From the NCBI RefSeq assembly GCF_034661235.1, contig NZ_CP141059.1, positions 930,001 to 994,000 of the forward strand: a stretch of DNA of 64,000 bases, read 5' to 3'. Numbering within the stretch: the stretch's first letter is position 1; every line of letters starts with the position of its first letter. Positions 7,337 through 15,722 of the stretch are shown piece by piece. The notes under the pieces were generated by a model. That model ran no database searches and had not been told where the DNA came from. It saw only the letters and a list, made by a program, of their open reading frames with translations. This stretch comes from Nocardioides bizhenqiangii. GTDB lineage: Bacteria > Actinomycetota > Actinomycetes > Propionibacteriales > Nocardioidaceae. Made by a program: the position numbers and the translations under genes.

Positions 7337-8599
7337 TCACCGGGACCGACCCGTCGGCGTGCGCCCGGGGTTGCCGGGCATCATGAGGTTCCCGCCCGGC
7401 AGGCAACCGTCGATGTAGCGGTCGATCGACTCCATCCAGTCGATCCGCCCGTCGCGGTAGCCGCCCTGGCCCACGTCATATCCCTCGCCGCCGTCGAGGC
7501 GATCGTTGCCCTTGTCGCCCACCAAGTAGTCGTCGCCCGGCCCGCCGAACAGTTCGTTCGGGGCGCCGTCCATCAGGCCGGCCGTGTCATAGGAATTGAT
7601 TCCGATCGCGCAGAACAAGGCGGCGTAGATCTCGTCGTCTCCAGGGCCACCATCGAGGTAGTCGCTGTCGCTCCAGCCCTCGAGGTTGTCGTCGCCTTGC
7701 TCGCCGTACAGCCGGTCCGGGCCCGTCGAGCCCAGGCCGTAGTCCGAGCCCGGCCCGAGGTAGAGGCGATCCGCGTGCTGTCCTCCGTCGACCGAGTCGT
7801 CGCCGGCGCCCGCACGGACCACGTCGGGACCGGCCCCGCCACTGATGCCGTCACCGCCGGCGGTGCCGAGGAGGGTGTCGGAGTGGCGGCTGCCTGTCAG
7901 GCACCAGAAGTTGACCAGGCGGTCGCGTCCCTCACCGCGTGCCCGGCCTCGAGCCAGGTCGACGCGCACCGGTCCGGCGGCGCCTTCGTAGCTCAGGCAC
8001 GGGGCGTTCTCGGGGTAGTAGGGGTGATTGGTCATCATCGACTGCAAGTAGTCCGCGCCGGGGCCTCCGGACAGCTGCCCGGGCCCACGCACGAAGATCA
8101 TCCGGTCGTCGCCGGAGCCGCCCAGGATCTCGTCTGCGTTGACGACGCGGACCCGGTCGTCGCCAGACCCGAGGTCGATACCCCAAACAGCCGGGAATCC
8201 CTTGTGTGTCGAACGAACCCGGTCGTTGCCGGCGCCGCCGCAGACGTAGTCCGCCTCGCCGAGGCCGGTCACGACGTCGTCGCCTCCGCGCGCGACGATC
8301 ACGTCCCGTCGTCGGGTGCCTGTGATCCGGTCGTCTCCTGGGCCTCCTAGGAGGGTCGCGCGGCGGCCGAAGCACTCAGGCAAGCTGTCGAATCCCGGCT
8401 CGCCGTCGCGTGGCGCACGTGTGCCTGCGTTCGTCGGGGCAGGCTCCCACGTCGCCGACGACACCTCCGTGGACGACTCCGGCTTCGAGGGGCGGAGCGA
8501 CGAATCCGAGGAGCTTTCACCCTCAGTCCCGGCTGTGCAGCTTGCCGACACCGCTGACAGGACCGCAACGATCAGCACACAGCCGACTCGTGTGGCCAT
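7337..8599 (-). CDS. Exported RTX-like calcium-binding repeat protein
   Basis: A 420-residue protein with an N-terminal export signal (MATRVGCVLIVAVLSAVSASC), where Cys 21 may be lipidated although the lipobox is weak. A Ser-rich linker follows, then many nonapeptide-like GGxGxDxhx repeats: GGPGDDRITG, GGDDVVTGLG, GGAGNDRVR, GGPGADYLQ, GGAGPDVVRAG, GGPGDDYLVGDKGNDRLDGG. Such repeats form a parallel beta-roll that binds calcium. There is no enzyme domain, so the role may be structural or adhesive at the cell surface. GGAGGG lies 7 nt before the ATG. A Cys pair in the repeats (CFGRR and the later CLSYEG) could form a disulfide. Confidence 0.8.
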   Translation of the reverse strand: MATRVGCVLIVAVLSAVSASCTAGTEGESSSDSSLRPSKPESSTEVSSATWEPAPTNAGTRAPRDGEPGFDSLPECFGRRATLLGGPGDDRITGTRRRDVIVARGGDDVVTGLGEADYVCGGAGNDRVRSTHKGFPAVWGIDLGSGDDRVRVVNADEILGGSGDDRMIFVRGPGQLSGGPGADYLQSMMTNHPYYPENAPCLSYEGAAGPVRVDLARGRARGEGRDRLVNFWCLTGSRHSDTLLGTAGGDGISGGAGPDVVRAGAGDDSVDGGQHADRLYLGPGSDYGLGSTGPDRLYGEQGDDNLEGWSDSDYLDGGPGDDEIYAALFCAIGINSYDTAGLMDGAPNELFGGPGDDYLVGDKGNDRLDGGEGYDVGQGGYRDGRIDWMESIDRYIDGCLPGGNLMMPGNPGRTPTGRSR

Positions 8600-8695
8600 C
8601 TCGAAGCCCTCCGCTCCGATGATGACACGAGTTGCGCGCGCTGTCCCCGGACGAGTCGCAGCGCGCCTCGCATGGGCAGGTGGTCGCGGTGCCGC

Positions 8696-9046
8696 CTACT
8701 CGGGCACGCCCCCGAAGCGCCGTACCTCCTGCGGCCACCCGCAACCCTCGGCGACCTTGCCGGCCCAGACCTTGGCTTCCTCGTCGTCGGACGCGGACAC
8801 CACGCAGAACCCGCCGAGGTGCTCCTTGGTCTCGACGTAGGGCCCGTCGGTGATCATCGTCTCGCCACTGGTCGCGTCGGCGGCGTAGACAGGCGCGTCC
8901 TCCTCCAGCCCGCCTCCGAACACCCAGACACCGGCCGCCTTCATCTCGTTGACGACCGCCATCGACGGTTCGACGCGGCCGCGGAACCACTCCTCGGGGT
9001 GGTCGCCCACCCACTGCTGGTTGAAGTAGATGAGGTACTCGGGCAT
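8696..9046 (-). CDS. YCII-related (DGPF-domain) protein
   Basis: A 116-residue protein starting MPEYLIYFNQQWVGDHPEEW and containing the diagnostic TDGPYVETKEHLGGFCVV segment of YCII/DGPF-domain proteins. The fold is ferredoxin-like. Members are often co-encoded with ECF sigma factors or act as dehydrochlorinase-like enzymes, but no sigma factor is next to it here. AAGGAG lies 6 nt before the ATG, so unlike many neighbours this gene has a leader. The function is unknown. Confidence 0.8.
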   Translation of the reverse strand: MPEYLIYFNQQWVGDHPEEWFRGRVEPSMAVVNEMKAAGVWVFGGGLEEDAPVYAADATSGETMITDGPYVETKEHLGGFCVVSASDDEEAKVWAGKVAEGCGWPQEVRRFGGVPE

Positions 9047-9156
9047 GCCTGCTCCTTCGCTCAGGGCAGGCCGGATGCCCGCCCGTCACCAAGGCTACGA
9101 ACGGGGTCCGCCGGATCCGACAGCTTCAGGAAGGAAATTCCACGCCGGCGCCCGCG

Positions 9157-10050
9157 TCACGTCGTGCCTCGCGCCTGCTCGCGGAGAAAGTCGCTCGCCG
9201 GCTTCGGATCGATGCCGCGCTGCCGGAGCGGCCCGTCGTCCCAGGTTGCTGGTTGGAGGTCCTGGAGCAGGCCGGCGCCGAAGGCCGACGCCAGTGCGTC
9301 CTTCCCCTGGGGCAGCAGGCGAATGGCCAGCCGGGCAACGGCTCGCGGCATGTGCTGCACCTTCAGTCGCCGACCGGTCACCTCCTCCACGATGGCGACC
9401 GCCTCGTTCTTCGAGATCGCCTCGGGCCCGCCGACGGTGACGAGCTCGGGCGGGTCGGGTTCGACAGCGAGGCTGGCGGTGAGCGCCGCCACGTCCGCTG
9501 TGCTGATCCAGCGTCGCTTGCTGTCGCCCCTGCCGATGATCGCGACCTTCCCCGCCGCCACGTCGAAGCGCGCCGCGGCCGTCAAGTGGATCTCCTGGAA
9601 GGCGTCTGCGCGGATGATCACAGGTCGCAGTGACCCCCTGCGCAGCCGCTCCTCGATCGCCAGCTTCGCCCGCTCCAGCGGCGTGCCGACGGCCCGGTCG
9701 ACGCCCGGGAAGGAGAAGTAGACGAAGTGCTCGACTCCTGCGGACTCGGCCGCCCCGACCATCGATGCCATCCCCGCCTCGTCGACCTCCTTGATCGTCG
9801 GTGTGCTGGCATCCTCGAACCGGCGTGCGATAGCCGTCGCCGTGGCGATCACCGAGTCCACACCGTCGCAGGCAGCGCCGAGCGAGTCGGGCTCCGTGAG
9901 ATCCCCACGAGCGACGTCGACGCCGAGTTGCCGCAACGTCGAGTCGTCGACCTGGTGGCGGACCAGGCACCGCACGCCGACCCCCTGCTCGCGAAGGAGC
10001 CGGACGATCCGTCCGCCCAGATCGCCGGTGCCGCCTACGACCAGGATCAT
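9157..10050 (-). CDS. NmrA-like / atypical SDR NAD(P)H-binding protein
   Basis: A 297-residue protein with a Rossmann start MILVVGGTGDLGGRIVRLL (GxxGxxG motif), followed by RCLVRH and GDLTEPDSL, which mark the NmrA-like atypical short-chain dehydrogenases. The active-site Tyr-Lys pair of classical SDRs is not evident. These proteins work as quinone or flavin reductases or as redox sensors. The gene starts 12 nt after the stop codon of msrA in the same direction, so the two are probably co-transcribed, which would fit an oxidative-stress role. Confidence 0.8.
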   Translation of the reverse strand: MILVVGGTGDLGGRIVRLLREQGVGVRCLVRHQVDDSTLRQLGVDVARGDLTEPDSLGAACDGVDSVIATATAIARRFEDASTPTIKEVDEAGMASMVGAAESAGVEHFVYFSFPGVDRAVGTPLERAKLAIEERLRRGSLRPVIIRADAFQEIHLTAAARFDVAAGKVAIIGRGDSKRRWISTADVAALTASLAVEPDPPELVTVGGPEAISKNEAVAIVEEVTGRRLKVQHMPRAVARLAIRLLPQGKDALASAFGAGLLQDLQPATWDDGPLRQRGIDPKPASDFLREQARGTT

Positions 10051-10062
10051 CGAATTGGTGCC

Positions 10063-10710
10063 TCAGGAGGTCTCGGGGAACGGGACACCGGTGTTGGCGT
10101 GGCAGCGGTAGCCGTACGGGTTCTTGTGGAGGTACTGCTGGTGGTGCGCCTCGGCGTAGTGGTACGAGCCCGCGGGCGCGATCTCGGTGGTGATCTCGCC
10201 GTACCCGCGACGGGTGATCTCGTCGCCGTAGATCTTGGTCAGCTCGCGGGCGGTCTGCTCCTGCTCGGGAGAGTGGAAGTAGATCGCGGAGCGGTACTGG
10301 GTGCCGACGTCGTTGCCCTGGCGCATGCCCTGGGTCGGGTCGTGGACCTCGAAGAACCTCTTGACCAGGTCGGCATAGGAGACCTGGTCGGGGTCGAAGA
10401 CGATCCGGATCGCCTCGGTGTGCCCGGTGCGTCCGCTGCAGACCTCTTCGTACGTCGCGTTCGGCGTGGTGCCGCCCGCGTAGCCCACCGACGTCGACCA
10501 GACGCCGGGGACCTGCCAGTAGATCTCCTCCGCACCCCAGAAGCAGCCGAGGCCGAACTCGGCGACCTCGAGACCGTTGGGCACGTCGTCGGTGACGAGC
10601 GGTGCGTCGAGGACGGCGTGCTTCTCAGGAAGGGCGAAAGCGGGCTCGGAGCGCCCCGGGAGCGCCTCGGCAGGGTCGACCATCTCGGTCTTGCGGCGGG
10701 AGAGGAACAT
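10063..10710 (-). CDS. msrA: Peptide-methionine (S)-S-oxide reductase MsrA
   Basis: A 215-residue cytosolic enzyme that reduces methionine-S-sulfoxide in proteins and free form, using thioredoxin. The GCFWGAE active-site motif has its catalytic Cys at residue 56. GYAGGTTPNATYEEVCSGRTGHTEAI and the Gln-Tyr-Arg-Ser segment GTQYRSAIYF are both family hallmarks. An N-terminal extension of about 40 residues is normal for actinobacterial MsrA. It is the first gene of a likely two-gene unit with the NmrA-like reductase. GAGACT lies 6 nt before the ATG, a weak leaderless -10, with GGAGG also close. Confidence 0.95.
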   Translation of the reverse strand: MFLSRRKTEMVDPAEALPGRSEPAFALPEKHAVLDAPLVTDDVPNGLEVAEFGLGCFWGAEEIYWQVPGVWSTSVGYAGGTTPNATYEEVCSGRTGHTEAIRIVFDPDQVSYADLVKRFFEVHDPTQGMRQGNDVGTQYRSAIYFHSPEQEQTARELTKIYGDEITRRGYGEITTEIAPAGSYHYAEAHHQQYLHKNPYGYRCHANTGVPFPETS

Positions 10711-10772
10711 GCCTCCAGTCTCCCCGCCTGCGCAAGGTCTACGCCGCTCTCAGGAAAGTCTTAACCGAGAGG

Positions 10773-11717
10773 TCATTCCTGGCCGTGCGCGGCGCACCAG
10801 GCGTCGCGGCGGGTCGAGTCGGGGATCTGGAACAGCTGTCGGATGACCAGCGCCTGGAGGGCGGCGTAGGTCTCGATCTCGCGCTGCGCGAGCGTGCGCT
10901 GGGCGGGGTTCCGGGACAGCGCGAGCAGCTCGGCGTGCCGCCACACCATCTCGCGCCAGCCGCGCATGATGACGCCCGCGATCGTCTCCTCGACGGTGCC
11001 GGCGTCGACGTCGTCGAAGGTCGGGTCGAACCGGCGCGCCTCCTCCGCGAACACCGGCGCGTAGAGCGAGTCGAGACGCTGGTTGTAGCGGTTGTGGTCG
11101 GCCTTGTGGCTGGTCCCGTCCGGTGCGGTGAGTCCTACCCTGGCGATCACGTAGGGGAAGTCGCGGTTGATGTGCGCGTTCATCGCCAGCATGAAGTTCC
11201 CGAGCCCGCTCACCGCCCGGTCGTCCTCCGCCTGGAGCGCGATCTTCCACGCCGCCGGGATGTTGGTGCGACGACCGCTCTCCCACCGGGAGGTGACGTC
11301 GAAGTAGAGGTCGGCGAACACGGTGTCGACCCGGTTGAGCCACTTCGCGTCGTCGAAGTACCCCGACCGGACGGCGTCGCGGACATTCTCGGTCACACGG
11401 AGGTAGGCCAGGGAGAAGATCGCGCTGTGCGAGCAGGTGCGCACCAGGCGGTCGAGCCGCACCTTCATCCGGGCGATCACCCGGTCGATGCACGCCCCGC
11501 TGCCGGACCGGCAGAGGTCGCCGGCATAGTCCGCACCCGGCACCGGTAGGGGTGGCAGCAGCCCGATCACCGAGTCCAACGGCGGCAGCACCAGCCCGCG
11601 GACCGGGTCGGGATCGGCCGGCGGCGCCGGGTCGTCCGCGGAGGCCGGGACCAGCGGCGCCGCGGAGAGCACGAGCGCGACGAAGGCGGCCAGGAAAGCG
11701 CGGGTCAGGGAGCTCAC
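10773..11717 (-). CDS. Secreted DUF5995-family protein
   Basis: A 314-residue protein with a cleavable signal peptide (SSLTRAFLAAFVALVLSAAPLVPASA) and a Pro/Asp-rich linker. The main domain holds the conserved stretches HSAIFSLAYLRVTENVRDAV, RVDTVFADLYFDVTSRW and MNAHINRDFPYVIARVGL that I associate with DUF5995. The domain is mostly helical, of unknown function, and common in secreted actinobacterial proteins. GTG 11717 is chosen because the signal peptide starts there; the open frame continues upstream to 13025 but that part is antisense to metB and the MutL-type gene. It is divergent from metB. Confidence 0.7.
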   Translation of the reverse strand: MSSLTRAFLAAFVALVLSAAPLVPASADDPAPPADPDPVRGLVLPPLDSVIGLLPPLPVPGADYAGDLCRSGSGACIDRVIARMKVRLDRLVRTCSHSAIFSLAYLRVTENVRDAVRSGYFDDAKWLNRVDTVFADLYFDVTSRWESGRRTNIPAAWKIALQAEDDRAVSGLGNFMLAMNAHINRDFPYVIARVGLTAPDGTSHKADHNRYNQRLDSLYAPVFAEEARRFDPTFDDVDAGTVEETIAGVIMRGWREMVWRHAELLALSRNPAQRTLAQREIETYAALQALVIRQLFQIPDSTRRDAWCAAHGQE

Positions 11718-11792
11718 AACAGAGTCCAACGAGAACGAGTTGCAACGGCTACGAAGGGTACGACGCCCTGCCGGTCCCGCCGCCGTCGTGAG

Positions 11793-11798
11793 TAGGCT
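11793..11798 (+). promoter_or_regulatory. -10 box of a leaderless promoter (metB)
   Basis: TAGGCT is followed by 6 nt and the GTG start of metB at 11805. No Shine-Dalgarno sequence is visible. Confidence 0.55.
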
Positions 11799-11804
11799 CG
11801 CCGG

Positions 11805-12965
11805 GTGAGCCAAGAGCATCGCCAGAAGAGTGGTTTCGAGACCCGCGCCATCCATGCGGGCTACGAGCCGGACCCGACGACCGGAGCGGTGATCCCGCCC
11901 ATCTACGCGACTTCGACGTACAAGCAGGACGGGGTCGGCGGCCTGCGCGGCGGGTACGAGTACAGCCGCAGCGCCAACCCCACCCGGACCGCCCTCGAGG
12001 GGGCGCTCGCGGCGGTCGAGGAGGGCGAGCGTGGCTTCGCGTTCGCCTCCGGGCTCGCCGCCGAAGACACCCTGCTGCGGGCGCTGTGCCTGCCCGGCGA
12101 CCACGTGGTCATCCCGAACGACGCGTACGGCGGCACCTTCCGGCTCTTCGAGAAGGTCGCGGTCCCGTGGGGGCTGAGCCACAGCCCCGCCCCGGTCGAC
12201 GACGTCGACACGGTCCGCGCCGCGATCCGGCCGGGTCAGACCAAGCTCGTCTGGGTCGAGACGCCGACCAACCCACTGCTCTCCATCGGCGACATCGAGG
12301 CACTCGCCGCGGTCGCGCACGACGCCGGAGCGCTGCTGGTGGTCGACAACACCTTCGCGTCGCCGTACCTCCAGCAGCCGCTGCGCCTCGGTGCCGACGT
12401 CGTCGTGCACAGCACCACCAAGTACGTCGGCGGCCACTCCGACGTCGTCGGCGGCGCGCTCGTCGTCCGCGATCTGGAGGTGGCGGAGAAGGTCGCCTTC
12501 CACCAGAACGCGATGGGTGCCGTCCCGGGGCCGTTCGACTGCTTCCTGACCCATCGCGGGCTCAAGACGCTCGCGGTCCGGATGGACCGGCACTGCGACA
12601 ACGCCGAGCGGATCGCCGACTTCCTCACCAGCCACCCCAAGGTCGATGACGTCATCTACCCCGGCCTCGAGACACATCCCGGGCACGAGGTCGCCCAGCG
12701 CCAGATGAAGCGGTTCGGCGGGATGGTGTCCTTCCGCTGCACGGGCGGCGAGGAGGCCGCCCTCCGGGTCTGCGACCGCGCCGAGGTGTTCACGCTCGCC
12801 GAGTCGCTCGGCGGCATCGAGTCGCTCATCGAGCACCCGGGGCTGATGACTCACGCCAGCGTGGCCGGCACCGACCTCGAGGTCCCCGCCGACCTGATCC
12901 GGCTCAGCGTCGGGATCGAGACCGTCGACGACCTGATCGCCGACCTGGAACAAGCGCTTGACTGA
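11805..12965 (+). CDS. metB: Cystathionine gamma-synthase (or gamma-lyase), PLP enzyme
   Basis: A 386-residue Cys/Met-metabolism PLP enzyme. It has the family start GFETRAIHAGYEPDPTTGAV, the substrate-binding YEYSRSANPTR and the cofactor lysine K206 in VHSTTKYVGGHSDV. Length and motifs fit cystathionine gamma-synthase, which joins an acylated homoserine and cysteine in methionine synthesis. Gamma-lyase activity is often shared by actinobacterial enzymes and cannot be excluded. GTG 11805 is fixed by TAGGCT 6 nt upstream. It overlaps the next gene by 8 nt, so the two are translated from one message. Confidence 0.9.
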   Translation: MSQEHRQKSGFETRAIHAGYEPDPTTGAVIPPIYATSTYKQDGVGGLRGGYEYSRSANPTRTALEGALAAVEEGERGFAFASGLAAEDTLLRALCLPGDHVVIPNDAYGGTFRLFEKVAVPWGLSHSPAPVDDVDTVRAAIRPGQTKLVWVETPTNPLLSIGDIEALAAVAHDAGALLVVDNTFASPYLQQPLRLGADVVVHSTTKYVGGHSDVVGGALVVRDLEVAEKVAFHQNAMGAVPGPFDCFLTHRGLKTLAVRMDRHCDNAERIADFLTSHPKVDDVIYPGLETHPGHEVAQRQMKRFGGMVSFRCTGGEEAALRVCDRAEVFTLAESLGGIESLIEHPGLMTHASVAGTDLEVPADLIRLSVGIETVDDLIADLEQALD

Positions 12966-14340
12966 CCCGGCGTCGTCGGCGGTCGGGTCTGGGGAGACCG
13001 TCCTGTGTGTCGACGTCGGCTCCACCTACACGAAGGCACTGCTCGTCGACCTGGGCACGGCTTCGGTCGTCGGGGCCTCCCAGCGGCCGACGTTCGGCAG
13101 TGGTGACGTGCTCGACGCGGTCGGGGCCTGTCGGGCCGAGATCGCTGCGGTCGACGGGCGGGCGTCGGACGCCGAGATCCTGGCCTGCTCGAGCGCGGGC
13201 GGCGGGCTCCGGGTCGCCGTCGTCGGTCACGAGGCGCTGGTGACGGCGGAGGCCGGGCGCCGGGTGGCTCTCTCGAGCGGCGCCAAGGTGGTCGGGGTCA
13301 TCGCGACGGCAGCCGTCGGGCACGACGTGGGCGCGAGGCTCCTCGCCGAGCTCGTCGCCCCCCAGCCACCGGCGTCGGGGGTGGACCTGGTGCTGCTCAC
13401 CGGCGGCACCGACGGCGGCAACCGCGCCGCGCTGGTCGATGCCGCCCGAGCCGTGGCGGGCTCGGGCTTCGACGGACCGGTGGTCGTCGCCGGCAACGTC
13501 GACGCCCACGACGAGGTCGCCGAGGTCCTCGCCGGTGTGCCGCACGTGCTCGCAGGCAACGCCGTACCCCGGATCGGCGTGCTCGCACCCGAGAGCGCGC
13601 GGGCCGCCGTCCGCGCGCAGTTCCTGCAGCACGTGATCGCGGGCAAGGGCCTCACCGCCCGCGGCGACGAGCTGGCGCGGTTGGTCCAGGGGCCTACGCC
13701 GGACGTCGTGCTCGCGGGAGTCGAGATGCTCGCCCTCGGCATCGACGACGAGCGGCCGGGCATCGGCGACGTCGCCGTCGTCGACATCGGTGGCGCGACC
13801 ACCGATGTCTACTCCGTCGTCACCCTCGACGCCGAGCGCTCGGACGACGGGCTGGCGCACGAGGTCGTCGCGCCGACCGTCGCCAACCGGACCGTCGAGG
13901 CCGACCTCGGGATGCGTGAGTCCGCCGGGCTTCCGGGATCGTTCGTGCCGACCACCGACGAGGAGTACGCCGCCGACGAGGAGATCGCGCGAAGCGCCGC
14001 CGCCACCGCCGTACGACGACACGCCGGCCGGTCGCGCGTCGTGCTCTCGCCGGACGGCCGGGTGGTCGAGCGCAGTGGCGTCGACCTGCGCGAGGTGGCA
14101 CTGATCGTCGGCAGCGGCGGCGTGCTGCGGCACGGGCGGCCGGGTGTCGCCGAGCGGGTGCTCGGCGGGCTCGTGACCGCCGACGACCCGGAGGGCTGGC
14201 AGCTGCCGGAGCGCGCGCGGATCGTCGTCGACCAGCAGTACCTGCTGATGGGAGTGGGGCTGCTCGCCGACCGGCACTCCGACGTCGCCTACCGATTGGC
14301 GATGTCGCTGACGACCGATCGATCTAGGGTGGCCCCGTGA
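12958..14340 (+). CDS. MutL-type (glutamate mutase-associated) ASKHA ATPase
   Basis: A 460-residue protein of the MutL/GlmL group: the phosphate-1 loop VLCVDVGSTYTKALLVD at the start, VDIGGATTDVYSVV in the middle and LIVGSGGVLRHGRPG near the end, as in actin/Hsp70-like ATPases. GlmL proteins are thought to reactivate B12-dependent carbon-skeleton mutases such as glutamate mutase. No mutase subunit gene lies nearby. It overlaps metB by 8 nt and the AI-2E gene by 4 nt (GTGA). The TTG at 12958 is the assigned start; a shorter start near 13003 is possible. A -10-like TAGGGT inside its 3' end may give the next gene its own promoter. Confidence 0.75.
   Translation: MTDPASSAVGSGETVLCVDVGSTYTKALLVDLGTASVVGASQRPTFGSGDVLDAVGACRAEIAAVDGRASDAEILACSSAGGGLRVAVVGHEALVTAEAGRRVALSSGAKVVGVIATAAVGHDVGARLLAELVAPQPPASGVDLVLLTGGTDGGNRAALVDAARAVAGSGFDGPVVVAGNVDAHDEVAEVLAGVPHVLAGNAVPRIGVLAPESARAAVRAQFLQHVIAGKGLTARGDELARLVQGPTPDVVLAGVEMLALGIDDERPGIGDVAVVDIGGATTDVYSVVTLDAERSDDGLAHEVVAPTVANRTVEADLGMRESAGLPGSFVPTTDEEYAADEEIARSAAATAVRRHAGRSRVVLSPDGRVVERSGVDLREVALIVGSGGVLRHGRPGVAERVLGGLVTADDPEGWQLPERARIVVDQQYLLMGVGLLADRHSDVAYRLAMSLTTDRSRVAP
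14325..14330 (+). promoter_or_regulatory. -10 box inside the MutL-type gene, for AI-2E transporter
   Basis: TAGGGT followed by 6 nt and GTG 14337. It lies within the last codons of the upstream gene and would give a leaderless internal transcript for the AI-2E/ilvA genes. Confidence 0.5.
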
Positions 14341-15722
14341 CTGACGACGAGCCCGGGGGAGGGGCGGCCGCGGAGCCGCGCGACGGCGCCGCCGACCCGG
14401 TCGAGCCTGTCGACCCGGTCGAGGACGAGCACCGGCAGCGGCACCTCTTCCCGCGGCGGCGACGCACCGGGGAGCTCGAGGAGGACGCCGAGCGCGAGAG
14501 CGTCGAGAGCATCCTCCAACGCTTCGCGCACCAGTGGGCCGTGGCGCGCGAGGAGCGACGCGGCGGCCCTGCTCCGATCCTGACCGGCCCCTCCCGCACC
14601 GGCCGGGCGGAGGTCCCGTGGGGCTTCGACCTCGCCGCGGCGTGGGCCTGGCGGTTGCTGGTCATCGTCGCGGCGGCGTACATCGTGCTGTGGCTCGTCG
14701 GCTTCTTCGCCGTGATCACCATCCCGCTCGCCGTCGCGCTCCTCGTCAGCGCGCTCTCGTGGCCCCTGGTCCACGCGCTGACCCTGCTCCGGATCCGCAA
14801 GAGCATCGCGGCGCTGCTCGTGGTGCTCGGCGGGCTGGCGGCGGTGGGCGCGCTGCTGACGTTCGCCGGCCAGCAGGTGGCGACCGGAGCCTCGGACCTG
14901 GCCGACTCGACCGTGCAGGGCCTGGAGGAGATCCGCGCCTGGCTGCGCGACGGTCCGGTCAACGCGAGCGACTCCCAGATCAACGAGTGGATCGGCGGCG
15001 CGCAGGACCTGATCCGGGAGCGCTCGCAGGACGGCGAGACCATCGGGGCCGTCACCGAGCTCGGCGCCGCGGTCGGGCACGTCGTCGCCGGGTTCTTCAT
15101 CACCCTGTTCGCGACGTACTTCTTCCTCGCCGACGGCGACCGGATCTGGTCGTGGATCGTCCGGCTCGCCCCGCGCGCCGCCCGCGAGCGGGTGGACAGC
15201 TCCGGCAAGGTCGCGTGGCTCTCGCTCGTGCAGTTCGTGCGCGCGACGGTGATCGTCGCGGCGGTGGACGCGATCGGCGTGATGATCGGCGCCGCCGTGC
15301 TCGACGTGCCGTTCGTCCTCGCGATCGGGGTCCTGGTCTTCCTCGGCGCGTTCGTGCCTCTCATCGGAGCCACCATCGCCGGGATCGTCGCGGTGCTGGT
15401 CGCCCTCGTCGACCAAGGCCCGATCACCGCGCTGATCATGCTCGGCGTCGTCATCGGCGTGCAGCAGCTCGAGGGCCACATCCTCCAGCCGTTCCTGCTC
15501 GGCCGGTGGGTGGCGCTGCACCCGCTGGGCGTGATCCTCGCGATCGCCGGCGGGGTGCTCGTCGCTGGTGTGGTGGGGGCGCTGGTCGCGGTACCGCTCG
15601 CAGCAGCGGCCAACGCCGTCGTGCTCCACCTGGCCGAGCTGGCGCAGATGCCGGTCGAGGAGGCCGCCGACGAGCTGGAGGACGACGTCATCTACCCACC
15701 CGACGAGGCGAGCCATGCCTGA
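14337..15722 (+). CDS. AI-2E-family (PerM-like) transporter
   Basis: A 461-residue membrane protein. An acidic, Arg-rich N-terminal tail of about 100 residues is cytosolic. It is followed by helices starting WAWRLLVIVAAAYIVLWLVGFFAVITIPLAVALLV and the conserved C-terminal block with FVPLIGATIAGIVAVLVALV and GVQQLEGHILQPFLLGRWV, which is the family signature. These proteins export small molecules or act as Na+(Li+)/H+ antiporters; the quorum-signal role suggested by the name is known only for TqsA. It overlaps the MutL-type gene by 4 nt and ilvA by 8 nt. Confidence 0.85.
   Translation: MTDDEPGGGAAAEPRDGAADPVEPVDPVEDEHRQRHLFPRRRRTGELEEDAERESVESILQRFAHQWAVAREERRGGPAPILTGPSRTGRAEVPWGFDLAAAWAWRLLVIVAAAYIVLWLVGFFAVITIPLAVALLVSALSWPLVHALTLLRIRKSIAALLVVLGGLAAVGALLTFAGQQVATGASDLADSTVQGLEEIRAWLRDGPVNASDSQINEWIGGAQDLIRERSQDGETIGAVTELGAAVGHVVAGFFITLFATYFFLADGDRIWSWIVRLAPRAARERVDSSGKVAWLSLVQFVRATVIVAAVDAIGVMIGAAVLDVPFVLAIGVLVFLGAFVPLIGATIAGIVAVLVALVDQGPITALIMLGVVIGVQQLEGHILQPFLLGRWVALHPLGVILAIAGGVLVAGVVGALVAVPLAAAANAVVLHLAELAQMPVEEAADELEDDVIYPPDEASHA

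Noticed and set aside
7332..7344. CCCGGT-C-ACCGGG palindrome at the end of the Ca-binding-repeat gene
   Set aside because: The one-base centre cannot form a hairpin loop and there is no T-run, so I do not call a terminator.
11718..13025. Upstream extension of the DUF5995 open frame
   Set aside because: The extension is antisense to metB and the MutL-type gene; the signal peptide starts at GTG 11717.
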